Source of the DNA: Ancylobacter moscoviensis
Lineage (GTDB): Bacteria; Pseudomonadota; Alphaproteobacteria; Rhizobiales; Xanthobacteraceae
Length of the DNA stretch: 64,000 nucleotides
NCBI RefSeq assembly: GCF_007559435.1
Contig: NZ_VMBP01000004.1
Location: 1 to 64,000, forward strand
Direction: 5' to 3'
The notes below the pieces were generated by a model. The model ran no database searches, was not told the origin of the DNA, and was given only the letters and a program-made list of their open reading frames with translations. Below, piece after piece: positions 21,826-30,815 of the stretch (positions are counted from its first letter, which is position 1; each line of letters starts with the position of its first letter). The translations under genes were made by a program, and so were the position numbers.

Positions 21826-23550
21826 TCAGTGCTCGAAACGAAGGGTGAGGATCTGCCGTTCGCCCTCCTTGCCGAGCACCAGCCGGTCGGCGCGCTTGCT
21901 CAGCATGTAACCCACGAAACGAGCCACCGCCTGCGCGTCGCCGAGCAGGTCCTCGGGCGCGGGGCGGTGGGTGGGAATGGCGATCGCCTCGCCCTCGTAG
22001 AGCAGGCTGACGTCGAAATTGGTCTCATCGAAGCGGGCACGCATTTCGACGCCCTTCTCGGCGACGCCGGTGTCGAGCAGCATCTCGACGGCTTCCGCCA
22101 CCACCGGAATGGCGGCGGCGATCACGTCGCGCCGCGCGCCCCACAGGTCACCCTGGCGTTCGAGGAACTCGGTTGTCGCCACGAACGGGTTGTCGCCCGG
22201 CACCACCGGACGCGACGCCTCCTGCCGGATGCCGATGCGGAAGAACAGGTTCAGCGCGATGGCGACGCCGGTCGAGACCGAGAGCGGGGATTCCAGAATG
22301 GGCTGCATCCAGTCCGGCGTGGCGTGCACCAGCTCCGGCAGGATCGCCACGGCGAGGCCGGTGAGGACCGCGAGGCCGACGGTGAAGATGCGCCGGTCGC
22401 TCAGGCGGCGGGAGAGGATGAGTTCCATGCCGGCCACGATGAGGAAGGCCGCCGCATAGATCAGGATCGCGCCGATGACCGGGGCGGGGATGATCGTCAG
22501 CGCGCCAATCAGGCGCGGCGAGAAGGTCGCGAGCAGCATCATCGCGCCGGCCACCACGCCGACGCGCCAGGCGGTGGTGCCGGTGGCGAAGGCGACGCCG
22601 ATGGCGGCGGAGGAGGAGGCGCTGGCGAAGCCGCCGGTGACGGCGGCACCCATGTCCGCGACGGTGTTGGCGCGGATGGCCCGTCCCGCCTGCGCGAGGT
22701 CGGCCCGCCGCCAGTCGGCGTCGTCCATGCGCTGCATCGAGACGACCGTGCCGAGCATGTCGACGGCGGAGATGATGCCGGTGAGGATGGCCGCCGGTAC
22801 GAGCGCCCAGGAGAAGAAGCTGATGCCGGGCAGGCCGAGCTTGGGCAGGTCCACATAGGGCAGGGTGGAGAAGGTCTCCGCCGGGGCGGGGGCCACGCCG
22901 ACATAGGCCGCCAGTCCCCAGCCGACCCCGGCGCCGATGGCGACGGCGAAGAGGCGCAGCAGGCCGCGCGAGAAGATGGCGAGCAGGATGATGATGACCA
23001 GCGACACGAGGCTGACCAGCGGATAGCGCAGATCCAGCGCTGCGCCGCCGCTTTCCGCGGCCAGGTTGAACACGCGGCGCAGCGCCGGCTCGGCCAGAGC
23101 GACGCCCAGCATGGTGACGGCGACGCCGCAGATCTCCGGCGGGAACACCGCCCGCAGCGCGCCCATGAAGCGGGAGAGGGTGAGCTGCGAGACGGCGGCT
23201 ATGAGGCTCATTCCCGCATACAGCGCCGGCCCGCCGGCGGCCATGGACTGCACGGCGAGCGGCAGGTGTGCCATGTTCGGGATCTGAATCAGCAGCAGCC
23301 CCGCGCCGACCCTCGGCAGGCATTCGATCAGCGTCGCCAACGCCATGAAGATGATGCAGCTGGTGATCAGCATCTGGGTGTCCTCGAAGGACATCCCGGC
23401 CTCGGCGGCCGCCACCAGCGGATAGACGAGGAACAGCAAAGCGAGGCTGGCGTGCTGTATGGCGAGGATGACCAGCGTGCCGAGCGGGAGCTTCTCGTTG
23501 ACCGAGTAGAGAATGTTCGAAGGTTTGCGCGGCATGTCGGCGGCGACCAT
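21826..23550 (-). CDS. NCS2 (uracil/xanthine-type) permease with C-terminal degenerate RsbW-like domain
   Basis: 574 aa from ATG 23550. No good Shine-Dalgarno is visible, and starts at 23535 (ATG) or further upstream are possible. Residues about 10-445 form a 14-segment UraA-fold transporter (family SLC23/NCS2). The last roughly 105 residues are soluble: the predicted secondary structure and spacing (AEAVEMLLDTG, FDETNFDVSLLYEGE, LLGDAQAVARFVGYML, ILTLRFEH) follow an anti-sigma HATPase, but the DxGxG ATP motif is replaced. The substrate is unknown; nucleobase is the family default. It is located directly upstream of STAS and RsbW genes in the same direction. The domain call is by eye and is the uncertain part. 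Confidence 0.72.
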   Translation of the reverse strand: MVAADMPRKPSNILYSVNEKLPLGTLVILAIQHASLALLFLVYPLVAAAEAGMSFEDTQMLITSCIIFMALATLIECLPRVGAGLLLIQIPNMAHLPLAVQSMAAGGPALYAGMSLIAAVSQLTLSRFMGALRAVFPPEICGVAVTMLGVALAEPALRRVFNLAAESGGAALDLRYPLVSLVSLVIIILLAIFSRGLLRLFAVAIGAGVGWGLAAYVGVAPAPAETFSTLPYVDLPKLGLPGISFFSWALVPAAILTGIISAVDMLGTVVSMQRMDDADWRRADLAQAGRAIRANTVADMGAAVTGGFASASSSAAIGVAFATGTTAWRVGVVAGAMMLLATFSPRLIGALTIIPAPVIGAILIYAAAFLIVAGMELILSRRLSDRRIFTVGLAVLTGLAVAILPELVHATPDWMQPILESPLSVSTGVAIALNLFFRIGIRQEASRPVVPGDNPFVATTEFLERQGDLWGARRDVIAAAIPVVAEAVEMLLDTGVAEKGVEMRARFDETNFDVSLLYEGEAIAIPTHRPAPEDLLGDAQAVARFVGYMLSKRADRLVLGKEGERQILTLRFEH

Positions 23551-23729
23551 GGGAGGGAGGGCAGAAGGCGCCGCAGTCGCCGCGTCGGTACTCGCTGCGA
23601 TGGACCGGACCGTCCCCCCAGCATGCGCCGCCGAGCAGGAATCCGGCGGGGCGACTATAGACCTCGCCCGGCGGCCGGCAAGGCCGCGGGAATGCGTCCC
23701 TTGTGCTGATGCGGGATGCCCGCGGGCCG

Positions 23730-24929
23730 CTATTCCGAGGCGACCGGCCGCCCGCTCATGTTCTGGTGCGACAGCCACCAAGCGCGGGCGCGCTCGTGCG
23801 GCAGCGGCCGCGCGAACAGGTATCCCTGAACCAGATCGCAGGACCAGTCCTGGAGCAGCGACAGGGTGCGCTCGTCCTCGACGCCCTCGGCGACCACGCT
23901 GAGGCCGAGATTATGGCCAAGGTCGATGATCGCCTTGACGATGATCCGCGTGTGTTCGGAGGAGGTGCAGTCCGAGATGAGCGAGCGGTCGATCTTCAGC
24001 TCGGCGAAGGGGAGGCGCTGGAGCTGGACCAGCGAGGAATAGCCGGTGCCGAAATCGTCGAGCGACAGGAGGAAGCCGCGCAGCCGCAGCCGCGTCAGCA
24101 CGTCGAGCGCGCGGGCGGGGTATTGCATCGCCGCGGTCTCGGTGATCTCGATCATGATGCGATGGTGGCCGACGCCGGCCTTGGTACAGCGCTTCCACAG
24201 CCGGTCCGCCAGCGAGATGTCCTCGACGTCCGAGGCGGCGAGATTGATGGCGAGCGAGGCATCTATGCCGGTCTCGTCCCAGCTCTTGAGCGTCTCCAGA
24301 GCCAGGTTGAAGAGGTGGTCGGAGAAGGCGAGGCTCAGTCCGGACGCGGCGATCTGGGGGATGAAATCGTCGGGCATCACCAGCCCGCGGCTCGGGCTGT
24401 GCCAGCGCATCAGTCCCTCGAAGCCGATCGGCGCGTAGCCGGGGCCGTCGTGGTCGTTGCGCAGGAGGCGGACCTTGGGCTGCAGATAGAGCTGGAACTC
24501 CCCCCGCTCCATTGCGTTGGTGAGTTCGCCCCGGGTCGGCAGCAGGTGGATACTTACCCGGAGGCGCTCGAAGACCTGCCGGAGATCGTCGAGCCGTACC
24601 GGCTTGCTGACGATGTCGCTGACCTCGAGGTCGTGCGCCCGGGCGAAATGGCGGGCGGATTCGAGGACCTTCCGGTCGACGCCGCTCATGATCACCACCG
24701 GACGGCGGAACTTCATCGCCGCCAGCCGCCGCAGCACCTCGATGCCGTCGAGCGTGGGCATCTGCAGGTCGATCACCACGCTGGCCTCGGGCCATGTGGG
24801 TATGGCGGAGAGAAAGGCCTCGGGTTCGCTGAAGGTGGTGCCCTCGAAGCCGCTGAGTTCCGCCACCGTCGCGACGTACTCGCCGATCTCCGGTTCGTCG
24901 TCGAGGATGAGAATCTTGTGCTCAGGCAT
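23730..24929 (-). CDS. Response regulator with EAL cyclic-di-GMP phosphodiesterase domain
   Basis: 399 aa from ATG 24929; a GTG 9 nt upstream is possible. The receiver domain (1-125) has Asp10/Asp11, phospho-acceptor Asp54, Ser82 and Lys109. The EAL domain (about 135-395) has EGL (Glu171) in place of EAL. It keeps the metal and catalytic residues: Asn in INLAASD, Glu in IEITET, DDFGTGYSS, Lys in LKIDRS, Glu in VAEGVED, and the terminal QGYLFARPL. It should therefore be an active c-di-GMP hydrolase controlled by phosphorylation. No cognate histidine kinase is adjacent. Confidence 0.9.
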   Translation of the reverse strand: MPEHKILILDDEPEIGEYVATVAELSGFEGTTFSEPEAFLSAIPTWPEASVVIDLQMPTLDGIEVLRRLAAMKFRRPVVIMSGVDRKVLESARHFARAHDLEVSDIVSKPVRLDDLRQVFERLRVSIHLLPTRGELTNAMERGEFQLYLQPKVRLLRNDHDGPGYAPIGFEGLMRWHSPSRGLVMPDDFIPQIAASGLSLAFSDHLFNLALETLKSWDETGIDASLAINLAASDVEDISLADRLWKRCTKAGVGHHRIMIEITETAAMQYPARALDVLTRLRLRGFLLSLDDFGTGYSSLVQLQRLPFAELKIDRSLISDCTSSEHTRIIVKAIIDLGHNLGLSVVAEGVEDERTLSLLQDWSCDLVQGYLFARPLPHERARAWWLSHQNMSGRPVASE

Positions 24930-25291
24930 CGTTCTCACCGGCCAGGTCAGGGGAAGCGACCGCCGCCCCTCTACTCACCAACGCGGAAGGCATACGTAGA
25001 ATAACGTAATGTTGTCGCCTTGCCAGCACCTATCGGCAATTGCATTGAGATTGCGCGATAGGAAGCCTTAGGGAGGAGCGTGGGCTCCTCGGCTCTGCTG
25101 GTGCCTGACTTTCTGGTCGTCGCCGCTTTGCTGCAGTGCAGCTTGCCGTTGTGGCCGGCGCGTGGCGTCATACCCGTTGGCCTCGCGCGGCGGGACGCCG
25201 AGCCGGGCGAACCGACGCGGTGGAAGAAGAGTTGTCTCCCGCTCGACCGCGTTCCGAAGATCACCTTCCCGCACCGTCCGGAGGAGTCCCG
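24930..25291. other. 362-nt intergenic region between divergent genes
   Basis: It separates the minus-strand phosphodiesterase from the plus-strand small gene. The most structured part is the inverted repeat at 25029-25062. A GGAGG-type Shine-Dalgarno for the small gene is at 25280-25284. No confident -35/-10 pair was found on either strand, and translated frames here resemble no known protein. Confidence 0.5.
25029..25062. repeat. Inverted repeat in a divergent promoter region
   Basis: The arms CCTATCGGCAAT (25029-25040) and ATTGCGCGATAGG (25050-25062) are complementary except for one bulged G, around a 9-nt spacer. Twelve paired positions in an AT-balanced stretch of a GC-rich genome suggest an operator or an RNA hairpin. 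No T tract follows, so a terminator is less likely. Confidence 0.5.
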
Positions 25292-25579
25292 ATGAACACC
25301 GCCAATCTGCAGATGGAAGGCACGCTGCTGGCGCTCGCCGCGATATGCGAGGCGCTGAAGGCGAAGGGCCTTCTGACCGGAGACGAGATCACCGCCGCGC
25401 TCAAGAGCGCCGAGAAGGGGGCCTCCACGCGGGGTTCCTGCATGAGCGGCGCCAATGTGGAGGCGATCCGCTTTCCGATCCGCTTCCTGCGTCTGGCGAT
25501 GGAGCGCGATGGCCAGAGCCTCGATTACGCGGCCATCGCCGCCGGTGTCGGGCGCACGCGCGAGCGTGCACCGCTCTGA
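25292..25579 (+). CDS. Small protein of unknown function
   Basis: 95 aa from ATG 25292 with GGAGGAG as the Shine-Dalgarno, and codon use like its neighbours. I do not recognise a family. The N-terminal half is helical and leucine/alanine-rich (TLLALAAICEALKAKGLL), followed by a Gly/Ser stretch with one Cys (SCMSGAN) and a C-terminal helix. No signal peptide or membrane segment is evident. It ends 66 nt before the convergent GlsB-type gene; an 8-bp GC hairpin (25611-25636) lies between them. Confidence 0.6.
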   Translation: MNTANLQMEGTLLALAAICEALKAKGLLTGDEITAALKSAEKGASTRGSCMSGANVEAIRFPIRFLRLAMERDGQSLDYAAIAAGVGRTRERAPL

Positions 25580-25645
25580 GGGATCGAGGACGGGCAGGCA
25601 TCGGGGAAACGCCGCCGCACCGGCGGGCGCGGCGGCGGAGCGCCT

Positions 25646-25897
25646 CTAGCTTCGTATGACCCGCACGAGCCAGATGAGGATGCAGGCACCGAGAACGCCG
25701 GCGATGAGATAGCCCAACCAGCCGCCGAAGCCGACGCCGATGAAGCTGAAGATGAAGCTCGCCACGGCGGCACCGATGATGCCGAGAACGATGTTCATGA
25801 AGATTCCGGTGCCGGTCTTCATGATGCCCGAGGCGATCCACCCCGCGAGACCGCCGATGATGATCGCGGCGATCCAACCGATTTGTGCGTCTTCCAT
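25646..25897 (-). CDS. GlsB/YeaQ/YmgE-family small stress membrane protein
   Basis: 83 aa from ATG 25897 (GGGAGAGCGATT before it). Three short hydrophobic segments with glycine-rich turns (IGGLAGWIASGIMK, GIIGAAVASFIF, GGWLGYLIAGVLG) are the signature of the transglycosylase-associated family. Members are induced by general stress in many proteobacteria, but the molecular role is unclear. It is monocistronic, flanked by a hairpin and the LysR gene. Confidence 0.88.
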   Translation of the reverse strand: MEDAQIGWIAAIIIGGLAGWIASGIMKTGTGIFMNIVLGIIGAAVASFIFSFIGVGFGGWLGYLIAGVLGACILIWLVRVIRS

Positions 25898-25990
25898 AAT
25901 CGCTCTCCCAAGAAGCCCCGCCAGACATGGCGATGGCGGAAGAACGCCGCGGGCTACCTCCCGGTTCCCCGTCGAGCCCACATGGGAGCC

Positions 25991-26884
25991 TCACTCGCGG
26001 TAGCGCAGGGCCTCGACCAGCAGGCGGAAGGCCGGCGAGGTCTGGCGCCGGCTCGGATAATAGAGGTGGTATCCAGGGAAAGGCGGGCACCAGTCCTCCA
26101 GCACCCGTACCAGCCGTCCTTCGGCGACCAGCGTGCCGAACAGGTCCTCGGGCAGGCAGGTGAGTCCCAGCCCGTTCAGCGCCGCGTCGATGATCATCGA
26201 CGTCTCGTTGCAGATGAACTGGCCGTCAACCCGCACGTTCAGCGGGCGCCCCTTGCGCTCGAACTCCCACGCATAGAGGCCGCCGAGCGTGGGAAGGCGC
26301 AGATTGATGCAGGAATGTCGGGTCAGCTCATGAGGCGTCTTCGGCTTGGGGTGGCGGGCGAAATAATCCGGCGACCCGACCACCGCCATGCGCAGGTCCG
26401 GCCCGATCCGCACCGCCACCATGTCCTTCTCGACCTGCTCGCCGAGGCGGATGCCGGCGTCGTAGCGCTCGGCGACGATGTCGGTCAGGCGAAGATCGAC
26501 GGAGATCTCGATCTTGACGTCGGGATACTCGGCCATCAGCCGCGAGGCGGCCGGCATGACGATGCTGGCCGCCGGATGCGGGCTCGCGGTCAGCCGTACC
26601 GTGCCTGCCGGCCTCTGGCGCAGGGCGCCGATGGCGTTGATCCGCTCCTCGATGTCGTTGAAGGCGGGGCGCAGCGTGTCGAGAAGCTGCTCGCCCGCCT
26701 CTGTGGGCGCGACGTTGCGCGTGGTGCGGGTGAGCAGCCGCACCCCCATGCGCTCCTCAAGACGGCGGACGGTATGGCTGAGCGAGGACTGCGAGGTTCC
26801 GAGCCGCGCCGCCGCGCGCGTGAAGCTGCGCTCTTCGGCAACGGCGAGGAAGGCACTGAGGTCACCGAGTTCGTCGCGTCTCAT
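25991..26884 (-). CDS. LysR-family transcriptional regulator
   Basis: 297 aa. The N-terminal winged helix-turn-helix (about 5-65, with SFTRAAARLGTSQSSLSHTVRRLEE spacing) is followed by a LysR substrate-binding domain of the CrgA/PBP2 type that binds a small effector. It is divergent from the alcohol dehydrogenase with 165 nt between them, the usual arrangement for a LysR regulator and its target. The effector is unknown. Confidence 0.92.
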   Translation of the reverse strand: MRRDELGDLSAFLAVAEERSFTRAAARLGTSQSSLSHTVRRLEERMGVRLLTRTTRNVAPTEAGEQLLDTLRPAFNDIEERINAIGALRQRPAGTVRLTASPHPAASIVMPAASRLMAEYPDVKIEISVDLRLTDIVAERYDAGIRLGEQVEKDMVAVRIGPDLRMAVVGSPDYFARHPKPKTPHELTRHSCINLRLPTLGGLYAWEFERKGRPLNVRVDGQFICNETSMIIDAALNGLGLTCLPEDLFGTLVAEGRLVRVLEDWCPPFPGYHLYYPSRRQTSPAFRLLVEALRYRE

Positions 26885-27049
26885 TCATGAGCTCAGAATA
26901 TAGGTACATGCGGAATTCCGGCTCTAAACCATGCCGGACGCCGGCGATAAATTCACAATGACGCGCGTGGGCCGCCCGGAAATCCCGGTTCGCGGCCCCG
27001 TTTCTCTTCGTGCGCGTCATCCCGGAACCGACCGTCAACGGAAGCATCC

Positions 27050-28096
27050 ATGAAGACCATCGGCTTTGCCTGCACCTCGGCTGACGTGCCGCTCGCGCCC
27101 CTTTCCTTCGAACGCCGCGCCCCGCGTGCGAACGACGTTGTGATGGAGATCCTCTATTGCGGGGTGTGCCATTCCGACCTGCACTGGGCCAAGAATGACT
27201 GGGGCTGGACGGTCTTTCCGGCCATTCCCGGCCACGAGATCATTGGCCGCGTCATCGAGACCGGCACGGACGTGACCCGCTACAAGGCCGGCGATTTCGT
27301 CGCCGTCGGCTGCATGGTCGACAGCTGCCAGCATTGCGACCAGTGCCGCAAGGGCGAGGAGCAGCTCTGCCGGGAGGGGCAGACCGGCACCTATGGCGGG
27401 TTCGACCGCTTCACCAAGGAACACACGCTTGGCGGCTATTCCAAGCATCTGGTGGTGCGCGAGGAGTTCGTCCTGCGCGTGCCGGACGGGCTGGACCTCG
27501 CTCGCGCCGCGCCGCTGCTCTGCGCCGGCATCACCACCTATTCGCCGCTGCGCACGTGGAATGTCGGCCCCGGCAGCCGGGTCGGCGTGATCGGCCTCGG
27601 TGGCCTCGGCCATATGGCAGTCAAGCTCGCCTCCGGCATGGGTGCGCATGTCACGGTGCTCAGCCGGACGCCGGACAAGGCGAAGGACGCTCACGCCCTG
27701 GGCGCCAACGCGCTGCTGGTCTCCACCGACCCGGAGGCGATGGCGAAGGCGGCGAACGGCTTCGATCTCATCATCGACACCGTTCCGGTCCGACACGACC
27801 TTAATCCCTACATGCCGCTGCTCGACGTCGACGGCACGCTGGTGATCGTCGGTCAGCTCGGCCCGGTCGACGAGCCGAACACGGTGCCCATGGTGCTGGG
27901 GCGCCGCCGTATCGCCGGCTCGCCCATCGGCGGCATCCGGCAGACGCAGGAGATGCTCGACTTCTGCGCCGCCAAGAACATCCTGCCGGATGTCGAGATG
28001 ATCCGCATGGACGAGATCAACCATGCCTTCGAGCGCATGGAGCGGTCGGATGTGCGCTATCGCTTCGTGATCGACATGGCTTCGCTCTCCCTGTGA
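27050..28096 (+). CDS. Zinc-dependent NAD(P) alcohol dehydrogenase (YahK/CAD-like)
   Basis: 348 aa medium-chain dehydrogenase. Catalytic zinc ligands are Cys40 (in CHSDLH), His62 (PGHE) and Cys158. Structural zinc cysteines are Cys93, 96, 99 and 107. The Rossmann motif GLGGLGHMA is at 182-190. Closest in pattern to the broad aldehyde reductases of the cinnamyl-alcohol-dehydrogenase group (YahK, YjgB), which usually prefer NADPH. Probably regulated by the divergent LysR protein and likely reduces reactive aldehydes. Confidence 0.9.
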   Translation: MKTIGFACTSADVPLAPLSFERRAPRANDVVMEILYCGVCHSDLHWAKNDWGWTVFPAIPGHEIIGRVIETGTDVTRYKAGDFVAVGCMVDSCQHCDQCRKGEEQLCREGQTGTYGGFDRFTKEHTLGGYSKHLVVREEFVLRVPDGLDLARAAPLLCAGITTYSPLRTWNVGPGSRVGVIGLGGLGHMAVKLASGMGAHVTVLSRTPDKAKDAHALGANALLVSTDPEAMAKAANGFDLIIDTVPVRHDLNPYMPLLDVDGTLVIVGQLGPVDEPNTVPMVLGRRRIAGSPIGGIRQTQEMLDFCAAKNILPDVEMIRMDEINHAFERMERSDVRYRFVIDMASLSL

Positions 28097-28120
28097 GCGG
28101 ATAGCGTCACCGTGGAGAAC

Positions 28121-28151
28121 GCCACGCCCGCGTGCGCCGCGCGGGCGTGGC
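28121..28151. terminator. Hairpin between convergent adh and sitD
   Basis: A perfect 12-bp GC-rich stem (28121-28132 with 28140-28151) and a 7-nt loop sit in the 114-nt gap between the two convergent genes. No T tract follows on either side, so it probably acts as a shared transcription or mRNA 3'-end barrier rather than a classical terminator. Confidence 0.5.
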
Positions 28152-28210
28152 CGCCGGGGAGGGGCGCCGGCCGCGGAGACGAGACGGCAGCCTTCCCCTG
28201 GCGCGGATGT

Positions 28211-29050
28211 TCAGGCCGCTCCCGTCGCCTCGGTACGCGATGCGGTCGTCAGGCTTCGGATGAAAGCGCCGACGAAGAGCACGCTCATCAGCAGCACGAT
28301 GGTCGGGGCAGGGGCACTGTCGAGGAAGAACGACAGATAGACCCCGAGCAGCGACCCCCCCACGGCGATCGCCAGCGACGCCAGCAGCATCGAGCCGAAA
28401 CGTCGTGTCAGCAGGAAGGCGATGGCACCCGGCGCGATCAGCATGGCGATGGCGAGGATGATGCCGACCGCCTTCAGCGCGCCGACGATGGTCAGCGAGA
28501 TCAGGCAGAGCAGCCCGTAATGCAGCAACCCGACGCGCAGGCCAGCCACCTTCGCCTGTATGGGGTCGAAGGCGTGCAGCAGGAAGTCCTTCCATTTCAC
28601 CGCGAGGACGCCGGCGGTGATGGCGGCGATGGCGGCGGTCTCCGCGATGTCGCGCCAGGAGACGCCGAGCATGTCGCCGAACAGGATGTGGTCGAGGTGC
28701 ACTTCCGACTGGATCTTCACGTAGAGCACGAGGCCGACGCCGAACATACCGGAGAACACGATGCCCATGACCGTGTCCTGCTTGATCCGGCTGTTGTCCT
28801 TCAGGAAGCCCGTCGCCACGGCGCAGAACATGCCGGCGACGAAGGCACCGATCGTGTAGGGCAACCCCACGATATAGGCGAGGACCACGCCCGGGAAGAC
28901 GGCGTGCGAGACCGCGTCGCCCATCAGCGACCAGCCCTTGAGCACGAGAAAGCAGGACAGCAGCGCCATCGGAACGGCCACGAGGCCGGAGATGACGAGC
29001 GCGTTGACCATGAACTCGAACTGGAAGGGCGTGAGCAGCGTGTCGATCAT
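28211..29050 (-). CDS. sitD: Mn/Fe ABC transporter permease SitD
   Basis: 279 aa from ATG 29050; a GTG at 29056 overlapping the sitC stop is the alternative. ABC-3 family permease with eight to nine hydrophobic segments and the conserved LKGWSLMGDAVSHAVFPG motif. It pairs with SitC to form the membrane channel. Last gene of sitABCD, ending beside the 28121-28151 hairpin. Confidence 0.93.
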   Translation of the reverse strand: MIDTLLTPFQFEFMVNALVISGLVAVPMALLSCFLVLKGWSLMGDAVSHAVFPGVVLAYIVGLPYTIGAFVAGMFCAVATGFLKDNSRIKQDTVMGIVFSGMFGVGLVLYVKIQSEVHLDHILFGDMLGVSWRDIAETAAIAAITAGVLAVKWKDFLLHAFDPIQAKVAGLRVGLLHYGLLCLISLTIVGALKAVGIILAIAMLIAPGAIAFLLTRRFGSMLLASLAIAVGGSLLGVYLSFFLDSAPAPTIVLLMSVLFVGAFIRSLTTASRTEATGAA

Positions 29051-29052
29051 GG

Positions 29053-29913
29053 TCACAGCCCCGCCTTCAGTGCCTGTGCCGCCCGCCGCCGCGCCGCCAG
29101 CATGCCGTGCTTGGGGGCGAAGACGAAGGCCGTGAGGAAGATCAGCGTCTGCAGCACCACGATGATGCCGCCGGTGGCGCCGTCGAGGAAGAAGCTCGCA
29201 TAGGCCCCGACCGCGCTCGTCACCGCGCCGATGGCTACGGCGATGGCCAGCAGCCGCGGAAAGCGGTCGGCGAGCAGATAGGCGGTGGCGCCCGGCGTCA
29301 CCACGAGGCAGATGACGAGGAAGGCGCCCACGGTCTGGAGCGCGGCGACCGTGCAGGCCGACAGCAGGGTGAAGAACAACACCTTCAGCGCCGTGGGGTT
29401 GAGACCGATCGAGCGCGCATGCGCTTCATCGAAGAACACGGCCATCAGGTCCTTCCACTTCGCCAGCAGGATCGCCAGCGAAACGACGCCGATAAGGACG
29501 AGTTGCAGCGTGTCCTCCGGCGTGATGGCGAGGATGTTGCCCAGCACGATGGTCTGGATGTTCACCGAGGTCGGCGACAGCGAGACCATGAACAGGCCGA
29601 GCCCGAAGAAGGAGGAGAAGATCAGCCCGATGATGGCGTCCTCCTTCAGCCGCGTGCGCTGGTTGAGGAAGAGCATGGCCGCCGCCGCGAGGCCGCCGGA
29701 GAAGAAGGCGCCGATGGCGAAGGGCAGGCCGAGCATGTAGGCGCCGGCCACGCCGGGAACGATGGCGTGCGAGAGCGCATCGCCGATCAGCGACCAGCCC
29801 TTGAGCATGAGGTAGCAGGAGAGGAAGGCGCACACCGCGCCGACGAGGGCCGAGACCCAGATCGCGTTGCGCATGTATTCGTAGCCGAAAGGCTCGCTGA
29901 GCAGGTCGATCAC
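29053..29913 (-). CDS. sitC: Mn/Fe ABC transporter permease SitC
   Basis: 286 aa, GTG start overlapping the sitB stop (GTGA). ABC-3 family permease with the motif [18 protein letters not shown] and a coupling region near [19 protein letters not shown]. The two permeases are homologous (duplicated genes), as in other SitABCD/YfeABCD systems. Confidence 0.93.
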   Translation of the reverse strand: MIDLLSEPFGYEYMRNAIWVSALVGAVCAFLSCYLMLKGWSLIGDALSHAIVPGVAGAYMLGLPFAIGAFFSGGLAAAAMLFLNQRTRLKEDAIIGLIFSSFFGLGLFMVSLSPTSVNIQTIVLGNILAITPEDTLQLVLIGVVSLAILLAKWKDLMAVFFDEAHARSIGLNPTALKVLFFTLLSACTVAALQTVGAFLVICLVVTPGATAYLLADRFPRLLAIAVAIGAVTSAVGAYASFFLDGATGGIIVVLQTLIFLTAFVFAPKHGMLAARRRAAQALKAGL

Positions 29914-30815
29914 GGCTTTCCCTCCGTGGCCTGTTCCTCGCTGGTTTTCGGCTGCATCGCGCCCTTCTCGCCATAGAAGACGAGCGGGCGTTCGTCGTCG
30001 GTCAGCACGGCGAGCTGGCGGCGGTCGTCATCGTCGTGCAGCCCGGCGCCGCCGAGCACGAAATGGCGCAGCACGCCGCCGAAGGTGCGCTCCAGATTAG
30101 CCTCGGTGAAGGTCTCGGCGGTGGGTCCATAGGCCAGCACCGTGCCCTTGATCAGCACGGTGCGGTCGCAGAATTCGGGCACGCTGCCGAGATTGTGGGT
30201 GGAGACCAGCATCACACGGCCCTCCGCGCGCAGTGCCTTGAGCAGGGCGATGATGGCGTCCTCGGTCTTCACGTCGACGCCGGTGAAGGGCTCGTCGAGC
30301 AGGATCACCTTGGCGTCCTGCGCCAGAGCGCGGGCGAGGAACACACGCTTCTTCTGGCCGCCGGAAAGCTCCCCGATCTGCCGCTTGCGGAACTCGCCCA
30401 TGTTGACGCGGGCCAGCGCCGTATCCACCGCCGCCCGGTCGGCGGCGCGCGGGATGCGCAACAGGCCCATATGCCCGTAGCGCCCCATCATCACCACGTC
30501 CTCCACCAGCACGGGGAAGTTCCAGTCGACCTCCTCGGCTTGCGGCACATAGGCGACGAGATTGCTCCTGAGCGCCGCGTCGACGCTGCGGCCGAGGATG
30601 GAGATCGTGCCGCGCGCGACGCGGACGAACCCCATGATCGCCTTGAACAGGGTCGATTTGCCCGAGCCGTTCACCCCGACCAGTGCCGTGATGGTGCCGG
30701 TCGGGATCTCGAAGCTGGCGTCGCGCAGCGCGGTGTGGCCGTTGCGGTAGGTGACGGTGACGTCCCGCACCGCGAGCCCTTCGGCGGCGCGGGACCGGAC
30801 GAGTGGCGCGTTCAT
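29910..30815 (-). CDS. sitB: Mn/Fe ABC transporter ATPase SitB
   Basis: 301 aa. The ABC ATPase has Walker A GVNGSGKS (about 47-54), signature ELSGGQKKR, and Walker B VILLDEPF. The C-terminal extension (about 245-301, with a run of aspartates at HDDDDRR) is beyond the usual length of about 250 and could be a metal-sensing or assembly tail. The start overlaps the sitA stop (ATGA). Confidence 0.93.
   Translation of the reverse strand: MNAPLVRSRAAEGLAVRDVTVTYRNGHTALRDASFEIPTGTITALVGVNGSGKSTLFKAIMGFVRVARGTISILGRSVDAALRSNLVAYVPQAEEVDWNFPVLVEDVVMMGRYGHMGLLRIPRAADRAAVDTALARVNMGEFRKRQIGELSGGQKKRVFLARALAQDAKVILLDEPFTGVDVKTEDAIIALLKALRAEGRVMLVSTHNLGSVPEFCDRTVLIKGTVLAYGPTAETFTEANLERTFGGVLRHFVLGGAGLHDDDDRRQLAVLTDDERPLVFYGEKGAMQPKTSEEQATEGKP

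Noticed and set aside
21352-23709. 785-codon open frame on the plus strand, opposite the NCS2 permease and STAS genes
   Set aside because: High GC keeps antisense frames open. The translation is charged, low-complexity and resembles no protein family, while the minus strand encodes clear domains.
25208-25233. Possible EcfG general-stress promoter (CGAAC - 18 nt - GTT) before the small gene
   Set aside because: The -35 differs from GGAAC at the first base and the short GTT -10 occurs by chance often, so the match is too weak to claim.
26885-27049. LysR binding site (T-N11-A) in the lysR-adh gap
   Set aside because: The degenerate motif occurs several times by chance in 165 nt, and no single dyad stands out.
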